Source: Tigriopus japonicus (lineage: Eukaryota > Arthropoda > Copepoda > Harpacticoida > Harpacticidae). From it: a stretch of 64,000 nt of DNA. Shown here one piece after another: positions 1 through 14,700 of the stretch. How positions within the stretch are numbered: position 1 is the first letter of the stretch; every line of letters begins with the position of its first letter. The position numbers and the translations under genes are program-made. The stretch is taken from contig CM021320.1 of NCBI GenBank assembly GCA_010645155.1, forward strand, positions 2,832,535 to 2,896,534, in the 5' to 3' direction. The notes beneath the pieces were generated by a model, which worked only from the letters and a program-made list of their open reading frames with translations, had not been told where the DNA came from and made no database searches.

Positions 1-1198
1 ACCAGCAGCAGTAACTCTTTGTTCTTGCCAAAAGATTGACCATAGGATTCCACCAAGCACAACTCGAATAAAATGTGCTCGTAGAGAAGAGAACTACATT
101 TTTGTCATCGGTGTTCCTCGTCTTTCAAATGTGGCGAGTCTCGAGACAAAGCTAGTGATGGGAATTAAATCCCCTCGGATTTTGAGCGGGCATGGATTTC
201 ATGCTTGACCCTATCTTAAATGAGCTGAAGCTAAAATGAGGCCATGGAGAGGCGGACAGAAAGCCCCGCCACAACTTCCAACTTTGGGGTTTGGTTTCTA
301 GAACGTCGAGAACTGAGACGAAGTACGTAGTATTCCCTCCTGGTACACAAAGGACCATAAAATGTAATCATGAGGACTGGATGAGGCCCTCATGGTGTTG
401 TCGGTGGAATCCGAGCATGTGGGATAGAAATTCGGGGGATTGTTATTAATATTTTAATAGCAGCAGTTGCTAGCAGATATTTTGCATCACTCTGCGAATG
501 TAGAACAACGATTCGTTGCAGAAGAGCCAGTTTCAATGAATTCTAATAAATCAGAGCGCTATCACACACACGTCAATTTGCCATGCCCATGAAGGCCATA
601 ACTCATTGCGAAGGCAAAAAAAATCTCTGAAATTGGCTCATTAGAGCACCCTTCAGCCTCGGCATAATTGAAATAAATGGGTCAGATCTTGAGTGTTACG
701 GTAGCCAAAACGCAAATCGGCCCATGTCCCATTTCGGATGAAGCGGCCCAGATCCAGAAATAGAGCCATTCGTACCTAATCATAATGCATTGAGTATGTG
801 ATCAAACTCTCAGGAATAGAGTTGACAAGTTTCGAGCCCCATATCGTGATCATCGGATCGATAGGAAATGAGGAGAGAGAGAGAACGAGATCACATCTCC
901 AAAATCACCCTCCGTGGTCCAAAAAAGCGGCCGAAAGTAGACAAGTTGAAAGGAAAGACGGGCCTGGAGGTCTTTCCATCATTCTTTTTCCCTTACAACT
1001 TTATGTAGTGATGTTCGTCGTTCTGTCAGTTCGTTCGTCTCCCATTGAATGAATCCAACTAGTTTTGCCACTCTTGAGTCTCTCACCCTGCTGTATAATT
1101 AAGTTTGATGAGGGCAAGACGAACGAACGAATGAGCACACATATCACCAATGGCCGTTTCGTCTTTGGAGAGGGCAGATTTGTGTTTGTACACACATT

Positions 1199-1220
1199 CA
1201 TCATCATCACCACCACCACC
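1199..1220. repeat. (CAT)n/(CAC)n microsatellite
   Basis: A short run of CAT triplets passes into CAC triplets. It produces His-rich or Met/Val-rich spurious translations on both strands. Confidence 0.8.
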
Positions 1221-1875
1221 GTGTCCATTTGGGTGAATAATTTCTGATCTATTTTGGAATGCGTGGAAATGTGATGAGGAAAGGGCGTCACTTCTCGTGC
1301 ACAATCCATATTCCATAACTGTCACTATTTCGACTACTACAATACTATTACTACTGGCAATTGGGCGGCAATAGGTTGTAATAGGACATGCATGCAAGAA
1401 ATAAATTGTCCCCACTCTACCTGACAATCATCCCATTCAAAGTGTAGACATTCGTTCCCGTCAACCTTAAGAAATGTTATCAGCCTCATAATTAGAGCAA
1501 ACACGAAACGGAATGCTAGTAAATACCCACCAGGAAAAAACCCTTAGATTACACCCAAAGGTAGCGGTGGCGGCCTTTCTTTACAACTTAAGACTATGAA
1601 TAGACTACTTCTACTACCTGGTATTGAGTTCGAGTGCAATACATCGAGCTATTAGCTCTGGCTTTTTTTCCCTCTCTACCATGAGAAACGGCTCAAACTC
1701 GATGTCGGATTTGGTCACGCAGCATGCCTGATTTCAAGATGGAGAAGAAGACCCTTGCTCCAAACTTGAGAATCTACCTCCAGGATAGTAATGTAACGCT
1801 GTTCACAACAGAGAATGGACCCACTAATTACTAACACCCCTGTGGAGGAGACCGCAGAACAATCCGCAGTCCCTA

Positions 1876-1894
1876 CTTCTTCTTCTTCTTCTTC
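1876..1894. repeat. (CTT)n microsatellite
   Basis: About six uninterrupted CTT triplets in otherwise unique sequence. Confidence 0.85.
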
Positions 1895-2187
1895 AGGACC
1901 ACTCGGCTACCTTCATCCATCCCAAAAGCGAAGGCGTAGCCAACAACTACAGCACACCATGAGAATTTGAACATGGATTCCAAAATCCTTCCAAGCCTGT
2001 CACATAAATTCCTAACACCGAGCAGACCCGACGGATGTTGTTACTTGGCAGCGGAATTTGGGTTAGAAACATGCTCCTCAAGCTCGTTCTTCGTGTGTAT
2101 CTGGTTAATGAAGACCTGTGTGTGAGAGAGTCGATGCTTCTTGAGCATAAATCATGTCCGACCAATCAGGGAGCCACCACGACCACA

Positions 2188-2205
2188 ATGATGATGATGA
2201 TGATG
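2188..2205. repeat. (ATG)6 microsatellite
   Basis: Six perfect ATG triplets. They account for the poly-Met run in the 150-codon open frame spanning 2,035-2,487, which is why I do not call that frame a gene. Confidence 0.85.
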
Positions 2206-5200
2206 CTGATCTTCAACCACAGCTTACCCACTGACGACAAATTAATACAGAATGGTCAGGAAATTTATGAGCTCTCAAGACACCTTCATAAAGCTGTCCA
2301 ACCACTGTTGTTGTTGCTTCCAACTGAGAGATCGTGTCAAGTGTTTGCCAGGATGAGGGCCTGCCTCATGGTAGAAAAACTATCCAAGAAAGTACTCGAT
2401 GAGGACTTGAAGAGGCCCTCGACATCATATACCCGAAAAACACTTGGCTTGGTCACTATGGGATCAACTCAAAAATCGACGGGCTAGTGTTTGCCATTAA
2501 AATAACAGATCAGGTTGCTTCAAGAATGATTTTCGATGTCAACATCAGTCACAAAAAGAAGCGCCACTTTCACTCTACCAAGAACGAGAATGCTCCTTGG
2601 TTATTCTCTTCAGTCAAAACAGGTAAACAAGGCATCATCTTACCTGTAAAGAGAGAGGAGAGGAAATGAATTTCATGTAACAGAGAGAGAGATCTCGAAT
2701 GCAAATGGACACACGCAGATTTTCAAATCGTGAATCCTCATAAAAAGGCGAACACGAAAGTGCTCTTATCCAATCAAGTCTAAATACCAATTCGAAATTC
2801 AAGTAAAAAGAAGGGGAAGGAAAGGGGCCAAAGAGTGAGGGAAGAAATGTGTCTTGGCAAAAAAAGTCATGTTGTCCCCGGCCGGAGTAGAAATTGAGCC
2901 GGCAAATTAAACAAATCGTAAATTTTCACTAATCTTGACATTCCTTCACTCCCCCGAAGCTCAAGGGACCGCCTAAAAAGCGAATGGACATCAACACCAC
3001 ATCCATATTTTGACAGGACCAAGGACACACATTCGAGATGAGGTTGCAATGTGACCAACCAGTTTGTGATGGCGGAACTTGAAACGACCGTGTCAATTCA
3101 TTCGTACACATGATTCGATTCAGGACGAAATTGGTTGGTCGAGCTCTAAATTCTATTCGGAAATTCACTCTTGAGAAGAACCAGACACAGGGATTACGAC
3201 CCTCGGTACAAGAGATTTTGAGATTTTTAAGTCCAAATGACCTTTGGGAGTCTCACGCGAGTTTTGTGATCTTGGATGTTGAGAGCTCGCTCTCCAAAGT
3301 GGGAAAGTATTAGAGTGCTAACCTCCGTGGGGAATCAAAAATTCCGGCCAAATTTCAATCTTATAGGAAACACATGTGTTCGTGAAGGTCTCATTTCGGT
3401 TGGAGGGAGAAAGGAAAGACGATCTGTTTCCCCTTCAACCCCTTTACAGTCCATCAGAACGGCAATCAAATCAGTACAGGGGACTACTACTGACTTGATA
3501 TCTTTCGTTCTCTCAATGCCTGAATGCTCGTTTATTCGTTTGCTCTTTTCCTCCCCTCTAGTTACTACTAGATTACGGAACCTTCAGTACAAGAGATGCG
3601 AAAGGGGAGAAGAAGGAACCTGCCCGATTAGTGAGATTGCTTCTTGAATGCATCTCCATGTGAATGACGTATTCATCGTGCTGGCTTGCAACTTCAAGAA
3701 TCCGCCCAAAGCAGAGCCCCCCTACCACATGCAGACGGACTCGTTCCAGAGTAGTTCCTATTAACTAAGATGAATGGCATAAATACGCTCCGGTCAAGCA
3801 GCCTTAAGAGATGCTGGATGGCGAGGCAAGTTTTGGGGGAAGGATGTCATTTGGCAGCACCTCTCGCTCTCTCGCTCGATCCGTTCGGTTTTTTGGGGGG
3901 GCCAGCCAACAGTCACTTAGATGTAAGTTACGAGCAAAAATTAATTCCGAAGGAGACCGAGAGGAGATTTGCTCAAAACCAGAATTGATGAAAGCAAATG
4001 CATTTTCGTTTTCAAGGGATAAATCCAATGCATTTTATGTCCTCTCCCTCAGAATTTCCTGACCAGAGCGAGTTAACCACTGCCGACTTGACATGTGATG
4101 CACATAAATTTCAAAGGACACTTCCTCATAAGTTCGTTCTCAAAATGTGTGATTTATGGCGACTCTAAAGAGGATTTTGTGTAAACACACCACCCCATCT
4201 CAAAGAGTCGAGCAACAACAATGGCGGCTCAATGTCTTCCAGATTCGAGAGATTTTCTCTTTTTGCGGGCAACTCCTCATTATCAAAGCCATCAATAACG
4301 CCGATCTTGGCCAAATGGATGCGATACAACACACAACATCACAAAGTACTCGGCTCCATTCAGAGCATTAGTAAGTTACCAAGGCATTTCTTTCGCATTA
4401 AGGTCTCCTCCTCCTGCTCTAGCTAGCATTTCCCCCGTTTGCTTTGCAGGTTCGAGCCCTCAATCAGGCATCTTCATTTTGTTAAAAGCCTTCTTTCTCC
4501 GTTGGCACTCGAAAAACCTACTCTTGTTCCAAGGTTCCTTGTTCCAACCCACCCAGAAGATCCCTCTTTTCCGCCCTAATCGTGCAAGTCTTCTCACTCT
4601 CTTCTTCTACCTTTGCAAAACTTGCCAGCGTGTTTTTCGAGATTCAGAAGGCGGCCTTTTCCTTCCACAACCTCTCGTTCGTCACCGGCTGTGAGTGATG
4701 ATCTGGAAGCCTTTTTAGACAAGCCCAAGAAACTCGTAGCCTTCCTTTTACCACGGTACGTACGTACTACGTCTTAGTTCTTACCGAGAACTGCAAAGTG
4801 GTGGCAGATGGCTGCTTAGACTCATTTCAGCCTTCCCCATCTTGCTTGGGCTTCCTTTCGAGAAGCAAAGGATGTTTTATTCTCATTTGCATGATATGAA
4901 AATTTTACAAAGCTGAAGGGTGATCCTCATGTCTGTTTTTCGGTGTTCTACGTACACGTTTTCCTTGTTTCTGGGTCAACCAAGTCCTTGTCCAACAAAG
5001 TGGGTAGGGCTCAATTTTCTTCTTCCTTCCATGGGGATCATCATCACCATTATCGAATGCAATTATGAACGAGCAATTTGGACTCACTTTGGTGCTGAAG
5101 CTTGAACAAGATTCATTCTAAAGGCATGCATGAAAGGAAGCTAGCTTCCAAATTGAGTTGTTGAGAAAATGAATAAATGAATCTTCCCCGTATACAATCT

Positions 5201-5770
5201 GTCACGCTGGGTTCATGGTTCACTTCTCGGGCAAAAATACGGACAAAGTGAAAATTAATGAGTACGTCAAGGAAAAATTGCATTCAAGTCCCAACCCAAC
5301 CACAAGAGCTGATTATAAAAAGGCCACAAAAGGTCTTGAGGCTAACCCCGAGTTCCTCTCTGGCTTGAATGGACACCAGCGTTTCTTATGTTAGTATTTT
5401 AGTCGCTCCTCTCATTCAACGCTTCTACCCAAATAGTCGTAGTACAAGTCAAGACCATGACCTATTCGCCGCTTTACAAGTGTCTGGAGGAGGCTTTAGA
5501 ATGTTAACAAGATATCGGACATTTTTAATCTGACAGCCCGTAAATGAAGTTTATGACTTGTGAAGGTGAAGGTCTTCATCATCATCATCGCTTTTGGGGT
5601 GGATCGAACATGCAAAATTCCGTGCTTTGAGGAAATGAAAATTTTAGCCAAAACCAAGGAATCGAGCAGTGTTGGTGCCAAATTGTTATCGTCTCCCAGT
5701 CAAGGATAATGAATTTCACAGGGGAAAAACAGCGCCAACGAGTCAATTTGTTTTTACTCCCAGCTTCAAA

Positions 5771-5788
5771 TAGAGAGAGAGAGAGAGA
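5771..5788. repeat. (GA)n microsatellite
   Basis: A perfect GA dinucleotide run of about nine units. Confidence 0.85.
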
Positions 5789-8700
5789 AGGGCTTCCGAA
5801 TGAACAGAGATTTTTGTCATTTCCAAGGGAAGAACGAGGAAATTTACATAATCTATTGTTGTTGTGTTTGCTTGTGAATTGACATTCCGACCAACCGACT
5901 GGCTGACTTGCGAATGAATTCGACTTCGAAGAGCTAGTACCTACACAGTAGACACAGCCACAAGCAGCAGTTAGCACACGATGGTCGTAGAGCGGTGAAA
6001 CGAAACTTACAATGTGCTTAAGAATGTGCTTTGCATATTTCTTCCGAGTTTTCTTTCTCTTTTGAATGAAAAAAGTGCCTTTTGTTCGAGTCCTTCTGGA
6101 CTTTGCACTCAGTCTCCACTTCCACCAGCAGTGGTAGCCAAAGAGCCCGTTGTTGTGTTACCAATGTCAGTTTATGACCATTGAAGCAAGAAGTCCCCAA
6201 AATGCTTTGTGAAAAGGAGGCACATCTACATGTGAACTGTACGTAGAGGGGGTTCGAACTCGGAGGGATGAAACGAAGGGAGGAGACATAGGAAAAGGCG
6301 GAGGGAGGAATACCTAAATTGCCTTTTGAAATGTGCAAAAAACTGGGACACGACAGACGACCAAACACACAAAACTGTCAAGTTCCAAGTGGTGCCATGT
6401 GTGGGCATAGAAAACTGACCAAGCATGTGTGAACTTTGAACACAAAAACAACCGTCTTTCTACCCCTCATGGAGATCACGTTTTGGCGCAGATTTCCTCA
6501 AAGGATCGGCATAATCGTGCAGCTCAACTAAGCGGATTGGAATCCTGTTCACCACGCCATTTCATTAGAGCAACAATTTAGTCACCCAACTATCCCTTGT
6601 CTAGCCTCTATCGGTCATTTTCAACGTGTGAGAAGTCCACGAGACCCCATGAATGTGAAGAGGTTTCAGATTTCCCCACTCGGGCTAATCCCACATTTGG
6701 AGTGCCCATATATCCCTCCTGTTTTCCTGAAGCACCAAGGGGTCCACGAAACATCCGAGGTGTTTATTTCTGTTTGTAGCGAATGACATTCAAGTGGAAG
6801 ATGACGAGATTGGTTGGAGTGACCTTTGTTCGTAATCCGAAAAGAACAACTGGGACTGGGATAAGTACATTTTGAAGAAGATCCCATTAGAGCACATGAT
6901 GTCCTTGGGGGGGAACCCTGAGCGGATGTCCCATCATCAAATATTCAAGTGGTTTGGGGATCCGATGACCAAAAAATCCTCTTCAATTTTCAGAGAGCCG
7001 ACGTGGTTTTATATGGGGAGGAACCGCATTATCCTTCCGAGATCCTTGGCAGTTGCTTTTCTTCTTCAAGAGCGAGCGAGTCCCTTTCTTCGTTTTTGTT
7101 CCCTCGAAATAACAAGTAATACGAGACGTCTTGACACCCCGAAAATATTTGACGGGGGATCTGGAAAGTGGATTAAATCGCCATCCGAGAGATCTGCTCT
7201 TTCTTCATCTCTTTCCATGGAATCATTATTGCTTCCGATTGTTTACGCTAACGACAGAGACCATTTGTCAAAAGGAAATCCCACTTTCTAAACTGTGTCA
7301 TCGCAATGGGGTAAACTAAGGGAGACATTGCAAAACTTGATGAAATCCCAAAGACAAAAGTGCCGCTCACTGCCCCCCCCTTCTCTTGTCTTCTATATCC
7401 TAGATCTCCGTGCACCAAAATCGAGAGTCAAGACCGTTGAATTCGAGTTTCATGACAGAGTCGTTAAGAATTTGTATCGCCTTCATCCAAGTTTTGAAGA
7501 CAGATGACACTTCGAGTCGTTTCTACAGTAGGTAGTGTTCACTCGAGCGCCACCACCATCTTGACGTGCGTCCGTACGTAGGCACCATTCTATTCCTCTT
7601 CCTCATTCAATTTTCTGGTACAAAGCCCCAAACGAGTAGTAGGCCTGGCCGCCAAACAAGGATAAGATTTCGAACTTTTTCGTTCCTTGAAATGGACAAG
7701 AAATGGAAATGCAGACGCGTGACAGATGTGGGAATGTCAAAGCTATCCCTAACTCCCCCTCATTTTCCTTCCGATTCTCCCTAAAGAGCTTTTTTCAATG
7801 CAAGTCAAAACATTTGCCAGCACATTCATAAACTATCTGATCTCCTCGTTTCTGGGCTCTAAACTGGAGGTACGGTGTATGCATACAGAAAGCCAGCCAC
7901 AAAACAGAACACTCACATATGATCGGACGGAAGAAAGTTTTCAATCCAATTATTTACACACCACCTCCAACACCACGTCAAAACTTCTTGACACGTCACG
8001 ACAGACACACACAAACACACACTTACACACGCCCCCAAAAATGTGTGCAGTTGAAGTAATAACGAATTTGGGGCAATTGGCAAGCTCAACCATTAAAACA
8101 CAGAGACAAAACTTTGGCCAGTTCTCGGAACAAAATAACCCAACTCATACACACGTTAATAATCAACCAAGAAACTTTGTCCGTGATGGTGAGTTTGGTG
8201 TTTGGAAGTTGATGTTTTGGTGTTCAGAACGAACGGAGAAGCAAGACTGACAGTGAGTGATTTCACCCTCGAGAAAGCCTTTGGGGCAGAAATTTGGATC
8301 TAATTAGCTCATAAACAAGTAGACACTATTTTATGCAAGAAATTGCCCACACCCAACCAAAGGGCTGAGACACAAAAATGACCACACACATTCACAAACT
8401 GGGCGAAGATCTCGCGCCTAACCAAGCGTAACACTCTAATTGGGTCACTTTTGGGCATCAGTTGTTGGCTTCCACTAAAAGTGTCTGTTGGGCATCAAAT
8501 GGGGAAAAGCGAGAACAAAAAGTGGCTCAGTCATTGATCATTTCAAAAACCACTCGAGGGGCCATTTTTGCAAAACCCTTCCGAAAGCTCCAACACTGCC
8601 GAAAACGGCAAAGAATTCCACCTTTTTCTCCGTTCGTTTCTGTCTTGTTCAATCCTTAAACTTGAGCAAATACGCTGGATGTCAAAAGAAACTTTTGGCC

Positions 8701-11700
8701 CAGTTCTACACAAATACACAAACACTCACACACCCCTCACCAATTCCATTGGAGCACGAAAAAGCAAGAAAACAAACTTTAGAGCGGCGTTGTTTATTTG
8801 GGCTTATGGCTCCGACATTAACTCATTATTTTCACATTTGGAGCTAACCCGCAGACAGCAACCACAACATCGAGCATGATAATCCGCCTTAGCACGCGTG
8901 TCCGTAGAACCAATGAAACATTTCTCATGCCCACAAACGGGGTTCTTACAGTGTGGGTTCTTACCCAAAACTACTTTTTGTGGAAGTATATCAAAAGTGG
9001 GAAATGATGTCGAAAAAGATGAAATATCGGAACAAGCCCTCAACCGTAGAAAAAAACGTAACCTCCTCCCTCGATCCTCTCTTCTAACTGACCGACATTC
9101 TCGCTTGGAAAGGCGTAGGCGAAAGGCAAAATAGAGGAATACAGTCCTTCTCGCGGTACAATATAAGCCTGCTGAGAATAATATAAGAATGACACTAAAA
9201 CTGGTGTTTTATTAACATGAATGGCAATTAGTTTACCAGTTAATCTGAACTTTGATGCGGATGCGAAAAAGCCCTTAATAATAAAATTTTAGTATTCAAC
9301 AAGATGCAATGACCATGACAACACATTTGGAGCAAAACACGATTCAACATAGGTCTTAAGAATGTTTATGAAGTTTTTCATGGGCTTGAATAATTCCAAA
9401 CTTAAACTTCCAAATGGTATTTTCCTTTTCCAAAATTTTGCGGTCAAATCAGTCCAATTTTGCGGTGTTAGGAAAATGCGAAGATATTACTTGAAAGAAC
9501 GCTTTCTGTACGTAAAAACATCATGAACAAGTTTCAACCACTCTCCATGTATTAGATGAAAGGTTAGTTGAGATTAAGGAACATGCTTAAAGATGTATAG
9601 TTGATCATATTATATGAATCGTTAGTAAGCTTAAAAGCACATCTATTTTCTTGTATACTCATAAGAATTTTAGAGGCCCTTTTAGGTAGAATATTTAAAA
9701 GACACAACTGATTTATCAGCACCGTGCCGCAAAGATTTTCATCTATTTTTGCAATGCCAATATTTTACTATCAGAAAAGTAGAGTTGTCATTAATTGAGA
9801 CTTTGTATCTTGTGAAGGCAAACTAAGCAAAAGTAATCATTTTCCATAATGTCAATATTGCGCCTATCTCTTTTTGGAAAGGTGCAGAAACGAAAGACGA
9901 TGTCGTTCTTTCATTGCACATCAAGTCCGTGTGTTATAATCAAATTCAAAAGATCGAGCGTTTTGCGAGCAATAATACACACCCAAATGTCGAGAAATGG
10001 ATCTGGCAGCTCTTTGGTGTGGGAGGACAAGAGTCAGAAAAAGGAGCTCTCTCCAAAAAAGCAGGAAGTGGAAAGAGAGAAAGGAGCAAAAGAAACTCAG
10101 GATATCCCATACATCATTAGGATTTAAGGAAAAGTCCAGGAGATAAGGCCAAGAGCTAAATCAGCCATTTTTCGAGGGTACGCAAGGGACCGTCTGTCTT
10201 CAAGTGCGGGTCATTTTTTTTTCAAAATGAGAACCATTATCGAGTGTCCGTTGATGGAAGCAGAGAAAGACAGAGAAATTTCATTAAATGTTCGAATTCC
10301 TTCAAATCTTCAACGAGCCCGGTAAGGGTTAGCAAATTTCAAGTTACATTTCCATTCAGCTTGAGGTCGAAGAAACATAAACATGGGCATGTGAAGGGTA
10401 AATTGGTACCACACAAGTTGCTGAGAGTCTGCTTGTCTCACGGATTGGCCCAAGACTGTGCTGGTAATGAAAATTCCCCATCAGCATTAATTGCTTCTCT
10501 GGAGAAGACTAGTAAATTTGTTCAATAATGAATTTCGGCACCACCACCTCTTCTAGATGACACAACCACTTCTTCGACCATGAACATCTTAATAGCCTCC
10601 AGAGGTTTCGAAATATCATGCAAGAAAAGGAGCTCTTATTCGAAATATCAAATTTGGGGGGGAGCGAGTGTGACAAATTCAGCAACGACTCACAACGGAT
10701 TTTTTTTTTCAAAAGGAAAATCCAGGTCCTTTCCAGACAAGTTTTATTCTTGAAAAATGAGTCCCTTTTGGTTACTTGTGTCTGGTTAGCTCAAAGAGTG
10801 TCTCGACCAAGCCGAAACGAGTTAATCAAATTGTACTTAAACATGTGATTCTCAGGTCTGTTTGCCCCACAGGCATGATTAATGTCTGAGGAACCATTCA
10901 CAAACTGGAAAATTCAAGAGTTCATCAAGAGCCCATTAAAGGAAATGAAAAAAGACCATTAGACCGTTTCCCAGGAGAACACGATGGGGGAAGCATCACT
11001 TTTGTCCCCCTTCTGGCATTGCTCATCCGAACATTTAGGATGCTTAAAGACGTTTTCTTTCTGACTGAACACGAGACCCTGTTAAGTAAAGAAAGACATT
11101 CCTGAAGATTCACTCGAGTAGGCAAACTTCAATGAAAAGAAGAAGAAAAAACGAGCTCCCTTTTTGCAAAGTGCTTTTACGAATTTGAAGCGAGTCAGTC
11201 CATAGAGTATGTGATAATTGACACGACATGCAAAATGAGAACGACACAGAGGAGACAGGACAAGTGTTCAAATACGTAGAACTCTGAAGTCTCTGAAGCT
11301 CGTTGTCTGGTCTCTAAACATGACTAATTAAGAGGGTTCAAAATCTGGATACGCTAAATTGAGCCCAGCCAAATGCAAATCCAACAACCATCGAACAAAA
11401 CGAGAGACTGTTTCAACGATCCTTAAATTCCATGGCCGGAAAGAAGTAGGCTAGAATGGAATGCAACAATGTCTTTGAGTACTTAAGCCATACTTAAAAT
11501 AAAGAGGAAATATTCATCAACAAATGACCGACTCGGTGAGAGGATTCGAATTTTTTGAAATGAAACACATGGAAGGTTTTTCCAATTTCCAATCAGGTAT
11601 TCGAGACTATTAGGCCGATCGCTCAACACGAAATGGTTTTCCTTCCAAACGAACATTAAGAGGTCAAAGATTTGGCCAAGACATCCATTAACACCCCACC

Positions 11701-14700
11701 AACACCAATCAATCTGCCGACACACAAAAAATCGACTCCACAACAAACTGGCAGGCTAATTACCGCACACAAGAGTTCCAAGTACAAGAAACAGACCCAC
11801 GCTATAGACCAAAAACCAACCCCCACACTCAAGATATCGAAGCCGGTTATCAATTCGGGAGAATATTAAAAGGTTGGAAAAGACTGGAACGGGTCTCCCT
11901 ATCTTACATTGAACAAGATCGACGAGCAAGACCACCAACAACATCTGACCCCAAGTCGTTTGGCGGCCATGCCAAGCACATTCACGGAGGTGCCAAATTG
12001 CATTGCCATGACATTTCAGTAAAATGGCTTTCCATCGTCTTTCGATTCGATGAGTAAATTGAGTCCTAATGTTGATTGGAACGATACAATTCCATCCGGA
12101 CAATTCATTCAAATGAGCAGCAAGATGTTTCACACCGTTCAGGATGTAACCCGATCGATCCATTTGGTCGCAATCTGGCCAAGAATCATTATTCAAAGAC
12201 ATCGCGTTGGTGGCGAATCTCTCGAGTCATTCGTCATCGTAATTGTCAACTGGATTTGTCAATTTCTCATTTTTGGCCCCTCCAGACTCGCTAGACAGGA
12301 AATTAATCTTGACTAGCACAACAATCATATCACCTCGTAATTGACTTGAGAACCAGATTTTTCGACCACGAATTCCTCGTCTTGATATTTGGTGATTCGG
12401 ATGTTCAACAACGTCTATGCCAGAGACCAAATACAAATGTCGGTGATGAGCTCGAGGCCAAATAAGGGTCAAACAATTAATGACACCATTACCAAGCGAG
12501 CAAGCAACAACGTCAATGAACTTGGGACACAAAAAATAGCTCCAAATTCGGGACTGAGATGGAGACACAAAACAAGTTTCACCCTTTTTACAATCTCAAG
12601 AATTGATGGTGTACAATTGTCAAGCATTTTTTCACTCATTTTTGGCCACAGATCGTGCAGAGAGCCATTGTTCTGGTCCATTCCCACCTCCCAATGCTGC
12701 TCATGTACATATGCCCCAAATGAGTACCTCGAAAGGATTTTGAAGGGAGACCCCAACCAAGAACACAATTCAACTTGGGTTTTGGGGTCCAATCATCGGC
12801 GTGCACGGATTCTTTTTCCCCCCGAAAAGAAGAGAAGACCAAGCAACTCAGTAATAAAGTGACCACCCACGATGAGGATCCAAAAGGGTGGCTCAGAAGA
12901 CTCATTTTTTTGGTGGACAAGAGATTTTTCTATATTCAAGGCAACTTGGGTCAGACACGCTTTGGAAAGGGGAGTTTTGCATGCAAAAATTATTCCTCTA
13001 TACTGGAGGGAAATTGAGTCGGTTTACAAGAGGTGTAATTATCTCAACCGGTCCTCAAGGGCCTGGAAAGTGCGTAAGAGTTCAACTCAGGGCACTCCAA
13101 TCATCGACAGAGGGCCTCTTGATGGTTGGATATCGTTCCTTTTATCCCGCGTAGAGCAAAACAACAAGAGATGTTTGGAGAGGTCAAAGTCTTACCTTCA
13201 GGAAATGGGATTAATTGTGATGCTGACGAGGTGGCCAAGGCCAGAAAAAAGGCCAGCCAGACCCACTGAGAGGCCGCAGGGGACCTCATCATCCTGACAG
13301 AGAGAAGCAATCACTTCACTAAGATGAGGAAGAAGCACTTCACACTTGGTTTTCCAGCCTTCTTCTAGCTCACTTTTAGACGGTTTTTCATGATGGATCA
13401 AATTAAACGAACCGACCCGGCAATTCCCGACTGGAGATCTTCCAATTAAAATCGCTTTCCCTAACAAGACGTCGTAAAATTCAGCAAAATCCAAAGCACT
13501 AAAACTTTTCGCCACACAGCTGACCTCAAGAACTGACTTGAATCAACGGGCTAACGACGTTCTGCTCACGTTCGGGATCTCACTCGCACTGAAGACACGA
13601 CTCCTTGATTTACTCATTCTCGAGCGGCCAAAAGCCAAAATTCTCGAGCGCCCTCTTGTTCGGTCTGAATTCCGGGATCCGCGCGCTCTGAAACGAACTA
13701 GTCAGTCAGCCTCTCTCAGTCTGTCTCAATGTGTTTCTATGAAGCAAACCAGGAATGAGAAGGTAGTCAAACCATGTTGGTTGGTTGGAGTATCCTTTGG
13801 TGGGAGCATAGGTTTTAAGGGCCCTCTGGATGTTTGAGGATAACAAAACATTGCAGATTTTACTTGCGGATTTTGCTCATGTGGTCTTCGCAATGAATGC
13901 CAATTTAACCACGCTGGAGCCAAGCATCACAGGCCCATAACTTTATTGGCATAAGAGGCTGATTCAAGGAAATGAGAAATGGGTGACACTGAATAGGTAC
14001 TAATGAGTTTTCGGGTGAAGAGTTCGGAGTGAAACTTCACTTGTGCGCAGGAGCAGTGCTTGCTACCATTACCAAATCAAGGCACATATCTCATACGAAC
14101 CACTCTCATTAACGATATGGACTGACCTGGTTTTTCAGTGAGAAGGAGAGCAAATCTGGAAACGAGGGGTCCACCTTGATGCACCATTTCAGGGAATTAT
14201 CGTTCAACCTCCTGGGCAGATTAGATACGAAAATTCACTTCCAACTTGGAAAACTTAATTACCTTTGAGAAAATGGAGAGGCTGTCCTCTTGTGTCTTTG
14301 AACCTGGCACAAAGCGAGTGCAATCTTTCGTGCTCTCGTGCAGAAATCTGCACAAAATGCATCATGAATTTTGATCCCCGAGATCCCTGCACCCAACCTA
14401 GAACCCCTAGAAGGCTTTCAAAAAGGCTCTTTACCTCACCAAAGCTTTTGATTCCTATTTGCAAAGTCTTCGTCATCTCCACGCATGGCCTGATGTCTCG
14501 TGTGTATGTGAAAGAGCCATGTTGAATATCCCGAACGTAGAACGATCTCTGCACCCAATTTCCCCCTCAGGCTCCCTTTCTCAAGTGGATATGTGGGTGA
14601 GTGCAAAGTTTGTGTTTCGCCTCAATTTTCTTCTCATTCTGTGGTGTCCTTAGCCTTTCGAAGGGTAAAGGCTCTTTCGGTTGAAGTTCTCCCTGCTTTC

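Noticed and set aside
1001..1427. Overlapping minus-strand frames of about 100 codons
   Set aside because: They arise from the CAT/CAC microsatellite and overlap each other in different frames.
2035..2487. 150-codon open frame
   Set aside because: Contains a poly-Met run from (ATG)6, has no recognisable domain, and is not extended by splice sites. It looks like a chance frame.
4440..4470. GGTTCGAGCCC, another B-box-like word on the plus strand
   Set aside because: Flanking bases do not form a T-stem or acceptor stem and no cloverleaf can be built.
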